From contig NZ_JABSSX010000014.1 in NCBI RefSeq assembly GCF_013280495.1, positions 1 to 64,000 on the forward strand: a stretch of DNA of 64,000 bases, written 5' to 3'. The notes under the pieces were generated by a model that saw nothing but the letters and a program-made list of their open reading frames with translations, searched no databases and was not told the origin of the DNA. This stretch comes from Brevibacterium permense. GTDB lineage: Bacteria; Actinomycetota; Actinomycetes; Actinomycetales; Brevibacteriaceae. Both the position numbers and the translations under genes were made by a program. This document shows, one piece after another, positions 8,855-17,744 of the stretch (position 1 is the first letter of the stretch; each line of letters opens with the position of its first letter).

Positions 8855-9004
8855 TGTGCTGTCCTCACAGGCAGTGCCGACCAGTTCGCGTGCACGCCCG
8901 TTGAGTCTCGTCGGAGCCTTGCCGGTGCAGGAACAACGGGCATTAGCTTGGTCGTCGTGGAGGCAAGGAAGCTTCCGCGAAACCGATGAACGAGGAGCAC
9001 AATC

Positions 9005-9499
9005 ATGTCCAATCCCGGTCAGCCCGAAATCAAACGCGGCGATAAGGGCACCGCGGTCCTTCGCGCCCAGCGAGCTCTGCGGAGAACTCCCGATCTCAGC
9101 GTCGCAGTCGACGGTGATTTCGGACCGGACACCGAAGCGGGGGTCAAACGGTTTCAGGAGAGCGCCGAACTGACGGTCGATGGCATCGTCGGAAAGGACA
9201 CCTGGGAAGCACTTCCGAACGGTGGTCCGATGCCTCTGCTGAAGACGGGGTCGAAAGGCGACGTCGTTCGCGACCTGCAGAAGGTGCTCATCTCTGGTGC
9301 AGGCAGCGGCGATTGGCCGTCGCCGGGCGAAGCCGACGGAGACTTCGGGGCCGGCACGAAGGAGTCTGTGGAGGGCTTTCAGAAGTGGGGTGCCGTCGAC
9401 TCAGACGGCATCGTCGGGGACAGAACCTGGGCTGTCCCACTGCACGCCACGAACAGCACTCTCGAGACCGCCGTCGGACTCGACTGGGCCGAAGACTGA
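9005..9499 (+). CDS. Protein made of two peptidoglycan-binding (PGBD1) domains
   Basis: 164 residues with two repeats of the PG_binding_1 fold. The first is ~8-72, with VDGDFGPDTEAGVKRFQ and VDGIVGKDTWEAL. The second is ~77-148, with ADGDFGAGTKESVEGFQ and SDGIVGDRTWAV. No catalytic domain, signal peptide or membrane helix is present, so either export is non-classical or it acts inside or after lysis. The ATG is preceded by GAGGAG. It lies between two secreted repeat proteins, which hints at a cell-wall role. It could be the binding module of a lost hydrolase. Confidence 0.8.
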   Translation: MSNPGQPEIKRGDKGTAVLRAQRALRRTPDLSVAVDGDFGPDTEAGVKRFQESAELTVDGIVGKDTWEALPNGGPMPLLKTGSKGDVVRDLQKVLISGAGSGDWPSPGEADGDFGAGTKESVEGFQKWGAVDSDGIVGDRTWAVPLHATNSTLETAVGLDWAED

Positions 9500-9989
9500 G
9501 TCCGGCCAGGTTGCTGCTGACAGTTCTGGTCCCCTGCTTCCGAAGTCGCGAGCAGGCGACCGCGGCCTGAAATCTCCGAAATCGGCAATAACAATTCAGC
9601 CTGCCGAACTCTGCGGAGTGATGACGATGTGATCGACAGTCTGATCGCGGCCTGTGCAGCCGTATCAGCTTGCCTCAACCGGAGCAGCCAGCTCCGAACC
9701 AACCTCGCTGGAACAACGGAGATGACCAGGAACGACAGCGCCGCCTCGGCGAGAGTGCCGCTGTGGGCGGTGCGTGATTCTGAACGGCGGCTCGGCGTTC
9801 GAATCGGCAGGTCACGTTGACGTCACGGAACAGGTCGGATTGCTGTTTCGAAGTTGTCATGACCACAATGTTCAGAACTCCACAGATCCCTTTCGTCGTG
9901 ACTACGGTCGCACCATAACCGAATACGGCCGTTCAACCCGGCGCCGCTTTCAAAGCGTCACCGGCAAGGATGAAAGAAGGATGATCACA
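9500..9989 (+). promoter_or_regulatory. 490-nt gap with promoter block shared with the paralogous gene
   Basis: No gene is convincing here; short open frames lack coding bias. One CCGCCTCGG nonamer sits at 9741. The right part carries GTCATGAC at 9856-9863 and, 57 nt downstream, CCATAACCGAATACGGC at 9913-9929. The same two motifs have the same spacing before the gene at 7028. GAAAGAAGG (9972-9980) is the ribosome site for the ATG at 9990. Confidence 0.5.
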
Positions 9990-10772
9990 ATGAAGAAGCT
10001 CGCACTCGCCGTGACCGCAGCCCTCGGCATCTCTGCCCTCGCAGCCGGACCGGCGGCGGCTCTGAGTCTCGACGCCGCACCTTCGGGCTCTGTGCCAACC
10101 GACGAAAGTCACTCGAGCGAATCTGGGGCAGCAGAGGAGGAAGGCTCGGAGGATGACCCCAAGTCTCACGATGAAGATCTGGCGCTGAGGTACGCGACGA
10201 TGACACTGTACGAGGTCGCGCACGGCAAGGGAATCGAATACACCGTCGACGGGCTCAAAGCAGGGGACGTCGTCACCACCAGTCTCAACGACAAAAAGTC
10301 CGTTGTGAAGAAGGACGGGCCGTTCGACGGCTCGGTTGTCGTGGATGAGGAACCGGACGTCCCGACAGCCCTTCCGTTCATGGTCTATGTTGAACGCGAC
10401 GGCGAGAGAGTGAGGGAGATGTCCACCAGTGTCGACCTCATGGCGGAGGGCGATCGAGGTGAATACGACGATGGCACTCTGTTGATGAACCCAGAGGAGG
10501 ACACGAACGACACGGCTCTCGGCACCGACGGAGTCAATCTCACAATGGTCAACTGCTCGGCCGAAGACGAGGTCGTGTTCCGCGTGTTCAAGAAGAACAC
10601 GGATGGTCAGACGAAGGTCTGGGAAAAGCGCCAACTCGCCGGTGAAGATGAGTCCGCATCGGTCCGATACATAGCGGATTCAAGCAAGGACCTGTGGGGC
10701 AATTACGTCATCACTGCAGAATGCGGCGGCCTCGAAGACTCGGCGCCGTTGCAGGTGTACATCGACGAATAG
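9990..10772 (+). CDS. Secreted paralogue of the anchored repeat protein, no sorting signal
   Basis: 260 residues. The signal peptide MKKLALAVTAALGISALAAG is followed by an acidic linker, then a domain with YTVDGLKAGDVV that matches YTITGLKAGDTV of the protein at 7028. One C-terminal repeat carries the same cysteine pair (VNCSAEDEVV ... ITAECGG). It ends right after the repeat, so it is released or held by a partner. I chose the ATG at 9990 over the one at 9981 because GAAAGAAGG ends at 9980, 9 nt before 9990. The open frame extends far upstream, but that part is non-coding. Function unknown. Confidence 0.75.
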   Translation: MKKLALAVTAALGISALAAGPAAALSLDAAPSGSVPTDESHSSESGAAEEEGSEDDPKSHDEDLALRYATMTLYEVAHGKGIEYTVDGLKAGDVVTTSLNDKKSVVKKDGPFDGSVVVDEEPDVPTALPFMVYVERDGERVREMSTSVDLMAEGDRGEYDDGTLLMNPEEDTNDTALGTDGVNLTMVNCSAEDEVVFRVFKKNTDGQTKVWEKRQLAGEDESASVRYIADSSKDLWGNYVITAECGGLEDSAPLQVYIDE

Positions 10773-10807
10773 AGGTCCGTGATCACTCAACCCGCAAATA
10801 GAATGCA

Positions 10808-10865
10808 AACGACGCCAGGTCCTCAACTCAGAACAGTGCCTCTGAGTTAAAGCCCTGGCGTCGTT
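10808..10865. terminator. Hairpin between convergent genes
   Basis: AACGACGCCAGG (10808-10819) pairs with CCTGGCGTCGTT (10854-10865). An inner pair AACTCAGA/TCTGAGTT extends the structure. It serves the secreted protein gene and probably purQ from the other side. Confidence 0.75.
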
Positions 10866-10898
10866 CGTCTGTCGGTGTCGCAGGGACCGCCGGCCGGC

Positions 10899-11636
10899 TC
10901 AGCCCTTGGCGACGAGCGTGCGCACGGCCGAGGAGAAGAACCCCTGACCGTCGATTCCGCCGCCGGACTCGGGCCCGAAGCCGGCCTCGACGGCGTGTTC
11001 GGGGTGCGGCATGAGACCGACGACGTTACCTGCTTCGTTCGTGATTCCGGCGATGTCGCGCAGAGACCCGTTCGGGTTGAAGCCCTGGTAGCGGAAGACC
11101 ACGCGTCCGGTGGACTCGAGTTCGTCGAGCACCTCGTCGGTGGCGACGTACCCGCCCTCACCGTTCTTCAGCGGAATGCGGATCGTCTGACCCTGCTCAT
11201 AGTCGCTCGTCCACGCGGTGTTCGCGTTCTCCACAACCAGGTCCTGATCACGGCAGATGAAATGCTGGTGATCGTTGCGGATGAGCGCACCCGGCAACAG
11301 ATGGGATTCGCAGAGGATCTGGAAGCCGTTGCAGATGCCGAGCACCGGCATACCGGCATTCGCCGCAGCCACGACGGACTCCATGATCGGAGCGAATCCG
11401 GCGATTGCGCCGCAGCGCAGGTAGTCACCGTAGGAGAAACCGCCGGGCAGGATGACGGCGTCGACTCCGGACAGAGTCGAATCCGCATGCCACAGGTTCA
11501 CCGGGTTCGCACCGGCCAGACGAACGGCGCGAGCGGCATCGCGGTCATCGAGAGTTCCGGGGAACGTGACGACTCCGACGGAGACACCGGACTCAGGCGT
11601 CGCCTCGGCGGTGGGATCAGCCGCGACAGCGGTCAC
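10899..11636 (-). CDS. purQ: Phosphoribosylformylglycinamidine synthase subunit I
   Basis: 245 residues. PurQ is the glutaminase subunit that feeds ammonia to PurL in step 4 of purine synthesis. The class I amidotransferase signature is clear: oxyanion loop [14 protein letters not shown], nucleophile Cys in [10 protein letters not shown], and His/Glu in PHPEHA. The GTG start overlaps the purS stop as GTGA, so the two are translationally coupled. A ~17-residue N-terminal extension precedes the domain. purL is not in this window. Confidence 0.96.
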   Translation of the reverse strand: MTAVAADPTAEATPESGVSVGVVTFPGTLDDRDAARAVRLAGANPVNLWHADSTLSGVDAVILPGGFSYGDYLRCGAIAGFAPIMESVVAAANAGMPVLGICNGFQILCESHLLPGALIRNDHQHFICRDQDLVVENANTAWTSDYEQGQTIRIPLKNGEGGYVATDEVLDELESTGRVVFRYQGFNPNGSLRDIAGITNEAGNVVGLMPHPEHAVEAGFGPESGGGIDGQGFFSSAVRTLVAKG

Positions 11637-11890
11637 GATGCGTCCTCGGCCACGCGGACTGCCACCACGTTTTCGATCACGGGGTTCGACAGAAGCTTCT
11701 CTGCGGCTTCGCGTGCCTGGGCGAGGACCTCCTCGGTGGCTTCGCCGTCAACCTCGAGTTCGAACCTCTTGCCCTGACGAACCTCACCGAACCCGGTGAA
11801 GCCCAGACGGGTCAGTCCGCCGGAGATCGCCTTGCCCTGGGGGTCAAGGATCTCGGGTTTGGGCATCACCTCAACGACGACACGTGCCAT
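11633..11890 (-). CDS. purS: Phosphoribosylformylglycinamidine synthase subunit PurS
   Basis: 85 residues, the usual PurS size. It starts [20 protein letters not shown] and contains [20 protein letters not shown], both characteristic. PurS bridges PurQ and PurL in the FGAM synthase complex. AAGGAG lies about 10 nt before the ATG. It is the first gene of a purS-purQ pair that overlaps by 4 nt. Confidence 0.96.
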   Translation of the reverse strand: MARVVVEVMPKPEILDPQGKAISGGLTRLGFTGFGEVRQGKRFELEVDGEATEEVLAQAREAAEKLLSNPVIENVVAVRVAEDAS

Positions 11891-12005
11891 GCGTGTACTG
11901 CTCCTTTGTGAAAGTGTTCGGGAGTTCCTCCCGCGCTCACCCAGAGTCTACCAACCACGGCCGAATTCCCCGCCCGCGGTCCGGGCGTCGGACAGGCCGG
12001 AGCCC

Positions 12006-13451
12006 TCAGGAATCGAAGCCCATGCCCACTGCATCGAGGACCTTGAGCAGAGGACCGCGACGGCCCTCGTTCTCATCGGCCTTGATCAGCGCATTCGTCG
12101 TCATCTTGATGCCCAGCCACGCCACCGGCTCGGGCGGGAACGGCAGGGGCAGCTTGCGCACCATCTCGAGCTCGGTCAGTTCGGTGGCCTCACCGGAGAG
12201 CAGATCGAGCATGACCGTTCCAGCGAACCGAGACGCACCCACTCCGAGCCCGGTGAACCCCGCAGCCATGGCGACCTTCTTCCCATAGGCGCTGGTGAAG
12301 AACGAGAAGAACCGTGAACAGGTGTCGATCGGTCCGCCCCATTTATGGGTGAACTTCAGCCCGACCAGCTGCGGGAAGGTCTCGAAGAAGTGCTCGGCGA
12401 GGGTCTCGAACGTCTCGGGCCGCTGATCGTATCTCCACGACACCTGCCGCCCGAAGTGGTAGACGGCGTCCCAACCGCCGAAGAGGATCCGGTTGTCAGC
12501 GCTCAGCCGGTAGTAGTGGAATCTGTTTGCACAGTCGCCGATGCCCTGACGGCCCTCCCACCCGATCGCAGCCATCTGCTCGTCGTTCAGCGGCTCGGTC
12601 ATCAGCGCATAGTCGTAGACGGGAACCGTATGCAGACTCATTCGCTTGAGCAGCGAGGGGAACACATTCGTCGCCAAGGCCACGCGCTGCGCGGTGATCG
12701 TCGACGATGCCCGCGACGAGGCAGCCGCCCCCGTTCCGCCGCCCGTCGTACGTGCGGCCTCGCCGGTGGGCTCGGTGGTGACTTCGACGGTGGTCTTCCG
12801 ATCACTGACATCGGTGACCTTCGTGCCCTCATAGACCTCGACACCGAGTTCGCGGATGACCCGCAGCAGCTCCCAGCACAGCTTCGCCGGATGGACCAGC
12901 GCAACCTCGCGGGAATCCCACAGCGCACCCTTGTACGTCGGCGACTTGACGATCCCCGCGAGCTCCTGCTGGTCGAGGAAGATGAAACCGGAATCGGGAT
13001 CGTGGGCCTCACGCAGCTCGGCGACCTGGTAGTCCTCGGTGGCGACATCGAGTTCGCCCGTGCGTTCGAACTCGACGTCCATCCCGTACTTCGCCACCGC
13101 TGCTTCGATGGCGTCGAGGTTCTCCCGGCCCAGCTGCGCGAGCCGATCGTTCTCCTCCGGCAGGTGGGCTTCCCCGTTGTCGTAGCCGTGAGTGAGGCTG
13201 GCCGCGCAGAATCCGCCATTGCGCCCCGAGGCGGCCCACCCGATCGAGTTCGCCTCGACGAGCACGACCCGACGGTTCGGGTCCCGCTCCTTGGCCTGCA
13301 GAGCAGTCCACAGACCCGTGAACCCGCCGCCGACGACGAGGAGGTCGGTCTCGCGGTTCTCCTGCAGCGGCGGCAGCGGCTCCGGACGGAGATCGGTGTC
13401 GAGCCAGAACGGAACGGTCGAGGCGTCGGCCAATGCGGCATTGACGTCCAT
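12006..13451 (-). CDS. FAD-dependent amine oxidase of the PuuB/DadA type
   Basis: 481 residues. An N-terminal FAD-binding Rossmann motif VVGGGFTGLWTA (about residues 38-49) and a SGRNGGF segment are typical of the DAO family that includes gamma-glutamylputrescine oxidase. The C-terminal part (GGWDAVYHFGRQ, TGLGVGASRFAGTVMLDL) completes the fold. It is the last gene downstream of a polyamine-type ABC transporter on the same strand, 125 nt after potC, so an amine or polyamine substrate is likely. The product aldehyde could be used by the dehydrogenase at 23551. A Thr/Gly/Ala insert near residue 235 is probably a surface loop. Confidence 0.85.
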   Translation of the reverse strand: MDVNAALADASTVPFWLDTDLRPEPLPPLQENRETDLLVVGGGFTGLWTALQAKERDPNRRVVLVEANSIGWAASGRNGGFCAASLTHGYDNGEAHLPEENDRLAQLGRENLDAIEAAVAKYGMDVEFERTGELDVATEDYQVAELREAHDPDSGFIFLDQQELAGIVKSPTYKGALWDSREVALVHPAKLCWELLRVIRELGVEVYEGTKVTDVSDRKTTVEVTTEPTGEAARTTGGGTGAAASSRASSTITAQRVALATNVFPSLLKRMSLHTVPVYDYALMTEPLNDEQMAAIGWEGRQGIGDCANRFHYYRLSADNRILFGGWDAVYHFGRQVSWRYDQRPETFETLAEHFFETFPQLVGLKFTHKWGGPIDTCSRFFSFFTSAYGKKVAMAAGFTGLGVGASRFAGTVMLDLLSGEATELTELEMVRKLPLPFPPEPVAWLGIKMTTNALIKADENEGRRGPLLKVLDAVGMGFDS

Positions 13452-13576
13452 GTCACTTCACTTTCTTCGCAGTGCGGTCGGTGGGCACTCTGCCGGATAG
13501 GCAGGTGCGGGGTGGTGCGGAACGGCGGGCCGGCGCGAGCCGGCGAACTTCGGGGCCGCCTCGGTGATGGAGTGCC

Positions 13577-14440
13577 TCATGCGGCCATCGTCTTGATGAT
13601 CTCCGTGGCGTTGCCGCCGGCCTTGCGCAGGACGAAGCCGACGAAGCCGAGTGCGGCGAGGGTGAGCACGAACATCACCGTCGACATCGCCGCGACCTCG
13701 GGGCGCAGGGCCACGCGGACGGCGGAGAAGATGTAGACCGGCCACGGAGTATAGCCCGGCTGTTGGACGAAGCTCGAGAGGATCGTGTTGTCGAGGCTGA
13801 CGGTGAACGACATCAGAGCACCGGCGAGGATGCCGGGTGCCGCGATCGGCAGGGTGATGTCCTTGAACCGGTTCCACGGGGTGGCACCGAGATCGGCGGC
13901 GGCATCCTCGAGCTGGGTGTCCATTCCGGCGAGCCGGGCCCTGACGATGAACGTCACGATCGCCATGGAGAACATCGCGTGCGAGATGATGAGCCTGACC
14001 AAGCCGTTGTTGAGCGGGGTGATGCCCCAATCGACGCCGACGGTGACGAACCACGGCAGGAACGAGATGCCGTCGACGATCTCGGGGGTGACAAGCGTCA
14101 GTCCGAGGATCGCGGTCAGTCCGAGTGCCCACCAAGCGCCCCTTCGGGCCCGAGCCAGAGCGACTCCGCCGAGGGTGCCGAATACCGTCGAGACGATGGC
14201 GGTGCCGACAGCGGCCTGCAGGCTCGTGACGATTGAGGAGACGATGATGTCGTTGTTGATGCCGCTGATGTAGGCGTGCAGGCCGAAGCCGCGGAAGTTC
14301 GCGAGCACCTTGCCGTTGTTGAACGAATAGGCGATGATCACCGCGATCGGCACGAACAGGTACACGAAGACGAGGATGCCCCAGACGTGCAGGGCGATAT
14401 CGGTCGGTGTCCGACGTGCGAACGTGTTCTTCTTCGGCAT
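13577..14440 (-). CDS. potC: Polyamine-type ABC transporter permease (PotC-like)
   Basis: 287 residues with about six membrane helices and the ABC permease EAA-like motif (LEDAAADLGATPWNRFKDITLP). It forms the membrane channel together with the permease encoded just upstream. I chose the ATG at 14440 because it follows the upstream stop by 1 nt and GGGAGGG precedes it. An alternative start at 14470 would overlap potB. Confidence 0.9.
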   Translation of the reverse strand: MPKKNTFARRTPTDIALHVWGILVFVYLFVPIAVIIAYSFNNGKVLANFRGFGLHAYISGINNDIIVSSIVTSLQAAVGTAIVSTVFGTLGGVALARARRGAWWALGLTAILGLTLVTPEIVDGISFLPWFVTVGVDWGITPLNNGLVRLIISHAMFSMAIVTFIVRARLAGMDTQLEDAAADLGATPWNRFKDITLPIAAPGILAGALMSFTVSLDNTILSSFVQQPGYTPWPVYIFSAVRVALRPEVAAMSTVMFVLTLAALGFVGFVLRKAGGNATEIIKTMAA

Positions 14441-14441
14441 C

Positions 14442-15380
14442 TCAGGCCCTCCCGTCATGCAGCGGAACACTGTTGAGTCTGGCCGTGATCGCCTGCCCGA
14501 GCTTGAGCAGTGCGAAGCCGACCCCGACGACGGCCAAGGTGGAGATGATGAGGATCATCGCCATGGCCGCTCCGACCGCCCAGTTCTGTGCGGTGTTGAA
14601 CTGATTGGCGATGAGCTGACCGACCATGGAGCCGCTCGCTCCGCCGAGGACGGTCGCGGTGACGTAGTCGCCGTTGAGCGGGATGAACACGAGCAGGCAG
14701 CCGGAGACGACTCCGGGCATCGCCATCGGCAGCGTGACCCGCATGAAGGTCTTCACCTTCCCCGCGCCGAGATCGTAGCTGGCTTCGCGCAGCTTCTTGC
14801 CCGAGGCGTCGATTGCGACGAACAGCGGCAGGATCATCAGCGGCAGATAGTTGTAGACGACGCCGATCTGCACTGCCGTCCGCGTGTAGAGGATGTCGAG
14901 GGGGCCGTCGAGCAGCCCGAGTCCCTGCAGCCAATTCGACAGGAACCCGTCGGGGGAGAGCATGATCTGCCAGCCGAGGGTGCGGACGAGGAAGTTCGTC
15001 CAGAACGGCACCATCACCAGGGCCAGAGCCAGGGACCTGCGGGCGGGTGCAACCTTGATCGCCAGCCAGTACGCGAACGGCAGGGCGATGATCAGGCACA
15101 GCAGGGTGCCGAGCAGCGAGATGCGCAAGGTCGCTGCGAAGGTCGAGACGAAGCTTGCGCTCATCGCCTCCGGGTACCGCCCGAACGACAGGCGATCGGT
15201 GGCGATGGCCGTGAACTGGTCGGGCTTGTATCCGAAGCTGTAGAAGACGATGAGGGCGAAAGGAATGATGAAGAAGAACAGCGCATAGGCCCATGTCGGA
15301 AACGACATGGCCGCCGGGCCGAAGAACTTCGTCGCCGGTTTCTTCGGTCGTGACTGCTGCGGTCGGGTCTGAGTGCTCAT
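14442..15380 (-). CDS. potB: Polyamine-type ABC transporter permease (PotB-like)
   Basis: 312 residues, six membrane helices, with the EAA-type loop LREASYDLGAGKVKTFMRVTLP. The basic N-terminus MSTQTRPQQSRPKKPATKFF precedes the first helix. The ATG at 15380 overlaps the potD stop as ATGA. Upstream frame extension belongs to potD in another frame and is not used. Confidence 0.9.
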   Translation of the reverse strand: MSTQTRPQQSRPKKPATKFFGPAAMSFPTWAYALFFFIIPFALIVFYSFGYKPDQFTAIATDRLSFGRYPEAMSASFVSTFAATLRISLLGTLLCLIIALPFAYWLAIKVAPARRSLALALVMVPFWTNFLVRTLGWQIMLSPDGFLSNWLQGLGLLDGPLDILYTRTAVQIGVVYNYLPLMILPLFVAIDASGKKLREASYDLGAGKVKTFMRVTLPMAMPGVVSGCLLVFIPLNGDYVTATVLGGASGSMVGQLIANQFNTAQNWAVGAAMAMILIISTLAVVGVGFALLKLGQAITARLNSVPLHDGRA

Positions 15381-16540
15381 GCTCCGCTCCTGGCCTGGGC
15401 GTCGGTGAGGATCTTCGTCCGGATCTGATCGGCCGGAGTCTGCTTGCTCGGTTCGAGACGGTCGAGGACCTTCTGCGCCGGGAAGATGAGGTCCTGTTGG
15501 TCGAGGTCGGCCTTCTTCGCCTGTTCGGCCAGGCCCTTCGTTCCGATCGGGTAGCCGATGTAGTCGAGCTGGTCGACCGCGGTGTCCGGCGAGAGCATAT
15601 GGTTGATGAAGGCGTGCGCGGAATCCGGATGCGGGGCGCCGGTGGCGATCGCCCAGCAGTCCATCCACAGATTCGCCGAGGGGGTCGGAAAGACGAACTT
15701 CCAATTCTCCGGGTCCTTGACCTCGGTCAGGCCCTGCCGGGCGTCGCCGTTGAAGGCGTGCAGAAGGGTGAAGCTGCCCTGAATCATGCTCGTTGCGGCA
15801 TTGCCGACATAGGCCTTCACGTTCGGAGCCAGATCGTCGACGATGATCTTCCGAGCCTTGTCGAGCTCTCCTTCGTCCTGGGTGTTGAGGCTGTAGCCGC
15901 GTGCGGCCAGGGCGATCGCCGAGACCTCCCACGGGTCCTCGAGCAGGGCGGTCGTGCCAGCCGCTTCCTTCTGTGCGGCATCGAGGAAGTCCTGCCAGCT
16001 GGTCAGCTCCCGGTCGATCTTCTTCGTGTTGTAGACGAACCCGGTGGTGCCCCACGCCTTGCAGATCGAGTACGTGTTGTCCGGGTCGAAGTACTGATGA
16101 GTGAAGTTCGGGTCCATGTGCTCGAAGTTCGGGATCAGGCTGAGGTCGAGCTCCTGGAGCAGGTCATGTTCGAGCATCTGCGGAATGTTCGATCCCGTCG
16201 GCACGACTACGTCGTAACCGGACGTCCCGCGCGAGGTCGAGAGCTTCGCCACGAGCTCCTCGTTCGATCCGTAGGCGTCGACCTGGACGAGGATATCGTT
16301 CTGGGACTTGAAGGCGTCGAGAAGTTCGGGATTGTCGTAGTCGCCCCACGAGTAGAGGTTGAGCTTCGATTCGAGCTTTCCGTCGGTCGGCGGCGATGCC
16401 GCCATCTTCGTGTTCTTGCCGCACGCGCTCAGTGCCCCGAGCCCGACGACACCGAATCCGGCCAGCAGCGCTCGCCGGCTCAACCTCGCCGAGGCGGCCC
16501 GCGGGGCCAGGAATGTCACATCGGGTCTCTGCCGGACCAT
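15377..16540 (-). CDS. potD: Polyamine-type substrate-binding lipoprotein, probably Tat-exported
   Basis: 387 residues of the SBP_bac family with NLYSWGDYDNPELLDAF, typical of PotD/PotF-like proteins. The N-terminus has a twin arginine (LSRRALLAGFGVVGLGALSAC) with a lipobox ending in Cys, so it is likely a Tat-exported lipoprotein. The ATG at 16540 begins 1 nt after the potA stop, which favours it over the in-frame start at 16585. It should capture the substrate for PotBC outside the cell. Substrate (putrescine, spermidine or another amine) is inferred from family and operon. Confidence 0.88.
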   Translation of the reverse strand: MVRQRPDVTFLAPRAASARLSRRALLAGFGVVGLGALSACGKNTKMAASPPTDGKLESKLNLYSWGDYDNPELLDAFKSQNDILVQVDAYGSNEELVAKLSTSRGTSGYDVVVPTGSNIPQMLEHDLLQELDLSLIPNFEHMDPNFTHQYFDPDNTYSICKAWGTTGFVYNTKKIDRELTSWQDFLDAAQKEAAGTTALLEDPWEVSAIALAARGYSLNTQDEGELDKARKIIVDDLAPNVKAYVGNAATSMIQGSFTLLHAFNGDARQGLTEVKDPENWKFVFPTPSANLWMDCWAIATGAPHPDSAHAFINHMLSPDTAVDQLDYIGYPIGTKGLAEQAKKADLDQQDLIFPAQKVLDRLEPSKQTPADQIRTKILTDAQARSGA

Positions 16541-16541
16541 T

Positions 16542-17729
16542 TCAGGCACCGCTTTCGAGGAGGGACGTGACCGCGCTCGGCTCACGGTCGTACACGGCGA
16601 CGGCGTCGGCGTCCCAGCTCAGCTCCACCTCGGTGCCGGCGCTGATCGGCTCCCGCCCGGCGGCAGGCACGCGGGCGAGGATCTCGTCGTTGTCACCGAC
16701 GACGATCATGTACTGGATGACGTCGCCGAGGAACGAATACGAGATCACGGAACCGCGCGCCGTGTTCGCCTCCCCGGAACTCTCGCCTGCGGGGGCGACG
16801 TGCATCCGTTCGGGACGGATGGCTGCACGCACTCGGTCACCGACCTCGAGATTCCGGGGCTCACCCGCGGCGGTGGCCGGTTTGAGTGTCAGCGTCGGGG
16901 CTGTGAGCACAGCGTTGGCCGTGCGCAGGGTCGCGGTCGTCGAATCGGTGGACGCCACCTCGGCGGAGATGAAGTTCTGCTTGCCGATGAAGCCGGCGAC
17001 GAAGCCGTTGTGAGGGTTCGCGTAGATGTCCTCACCGGAGCCGATCTGCTGGATGACGCCGTCGTACATGACGACGATGCGATCACTCATCGCCAGCGCC
17101 TCATCCTGATCGTGGGTGACGAAGACGAAGGTCGTGTCGAGCTTCGTGTGGAGTCGTTTGAGCTCGAGCTGCATCTCCTCTCGCAGCTTCCTGTCGAGCG
17201 CCGACATCGGCTCGTCGAGAAGGAGGACCTGCGGCCGGTTGACCAGCGCCCGGGCCAGGGCGATGCGCTGCTGCTGACCGCCGGAGAGCTGCTCGGGTTT
17301 GCGTCCGGCGAAGTCCTCCATCTGCACAAGTGCGAGGGCCTCGCGGACGCGCTGCGCGATCTCCGGTTTCGGGACCTTCGCCTGCTTGAGTCCGTAGGCG
17401 ATGTTGTCGGCGATGTTCATATGCGGGAACAGCAGGTAGGACTGGAACACCGTGTTGACCGGCCGGCGGTGCGGCGGCAGGGACACGATGTCGTTGCCGG
17501 CGAGCAGGATCGCACCGTCGGTGGGGGTCTCGAATCCGGCGATCATCCGCAGCAGAGTGGTCTTTCCGCAGCCGGAAGGGCCGAGCAGGGAGAGGAATTC
17601 GCCCTTGCGGACGTGCAGATCGAGGCGTTCGATGGCGGTATTGTCGCCGAAGACCTTCTTCACACCTTGGATCTCGAGGTGGTCGAGTCCGGTCTGCGCA
17701 GAGGGCGCCGAGGTGGCTGTTCTGGTCAT
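16542..17729 (-). CDS. potA: Polyamine-type ABC transporter ATPase (PotA-like)
   Basis: 395 residues. ATPase domain (~20-260): Walker [10 protein letters not shown], signature LSGGQQQR, Walker [14 protein letters not shown]-loop [11 protein letters not shown]-terminal TOBE domain (~300-385) is present, as in PotA. It follows the amidohydrolase gene by 15 nt and precedes potD by 1 nt, so the operon is tightly packed. It powers uptake through PotBC. Confidence 0.93.
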   Translation of the reverse strand: MTRTATSAPSAQTGLDHLEIQGVKKVFGDNTAIERLDLHVRKGEFLSLLGPSGCGKTTLLRMIAGFETPTDGAILLAGNDIVSLPPHRRPVNTVFQSYLLFPHMNIADNIAYGLKQAKVPKPEIAQRVREALALVQMEDFAGRKPEQLSGGQQQRIALARALVNRPQVLLLDEPMSALDRKLREEMQLELKRLHTKLDTTFVFVTHDQDEALAMSDRIVVMYDGVIQQIGSGEDIYANPHNGFVAGFIGKQNFISAEVASTDSTTATLRTANAVLTAPTLTLKPATAAGEPRNLEVGDRVRAAIRPERMHVAPAGESSGEANTARGSVISYSFLGDVIQYMIVVGDNDEILARVPAAGREPISAGTEVELSWDADAVAVYDREPSAVTSLLESGA

Positions 17730-17744
17730 GATGGCCTTTCGTCT

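Noticed and set aside
9629-9866. Short frames in the gap before the second secreted protein
   Set aside because: No coding bias, no ribosome site and no similarity; the gap holds the shared promoter block instead.
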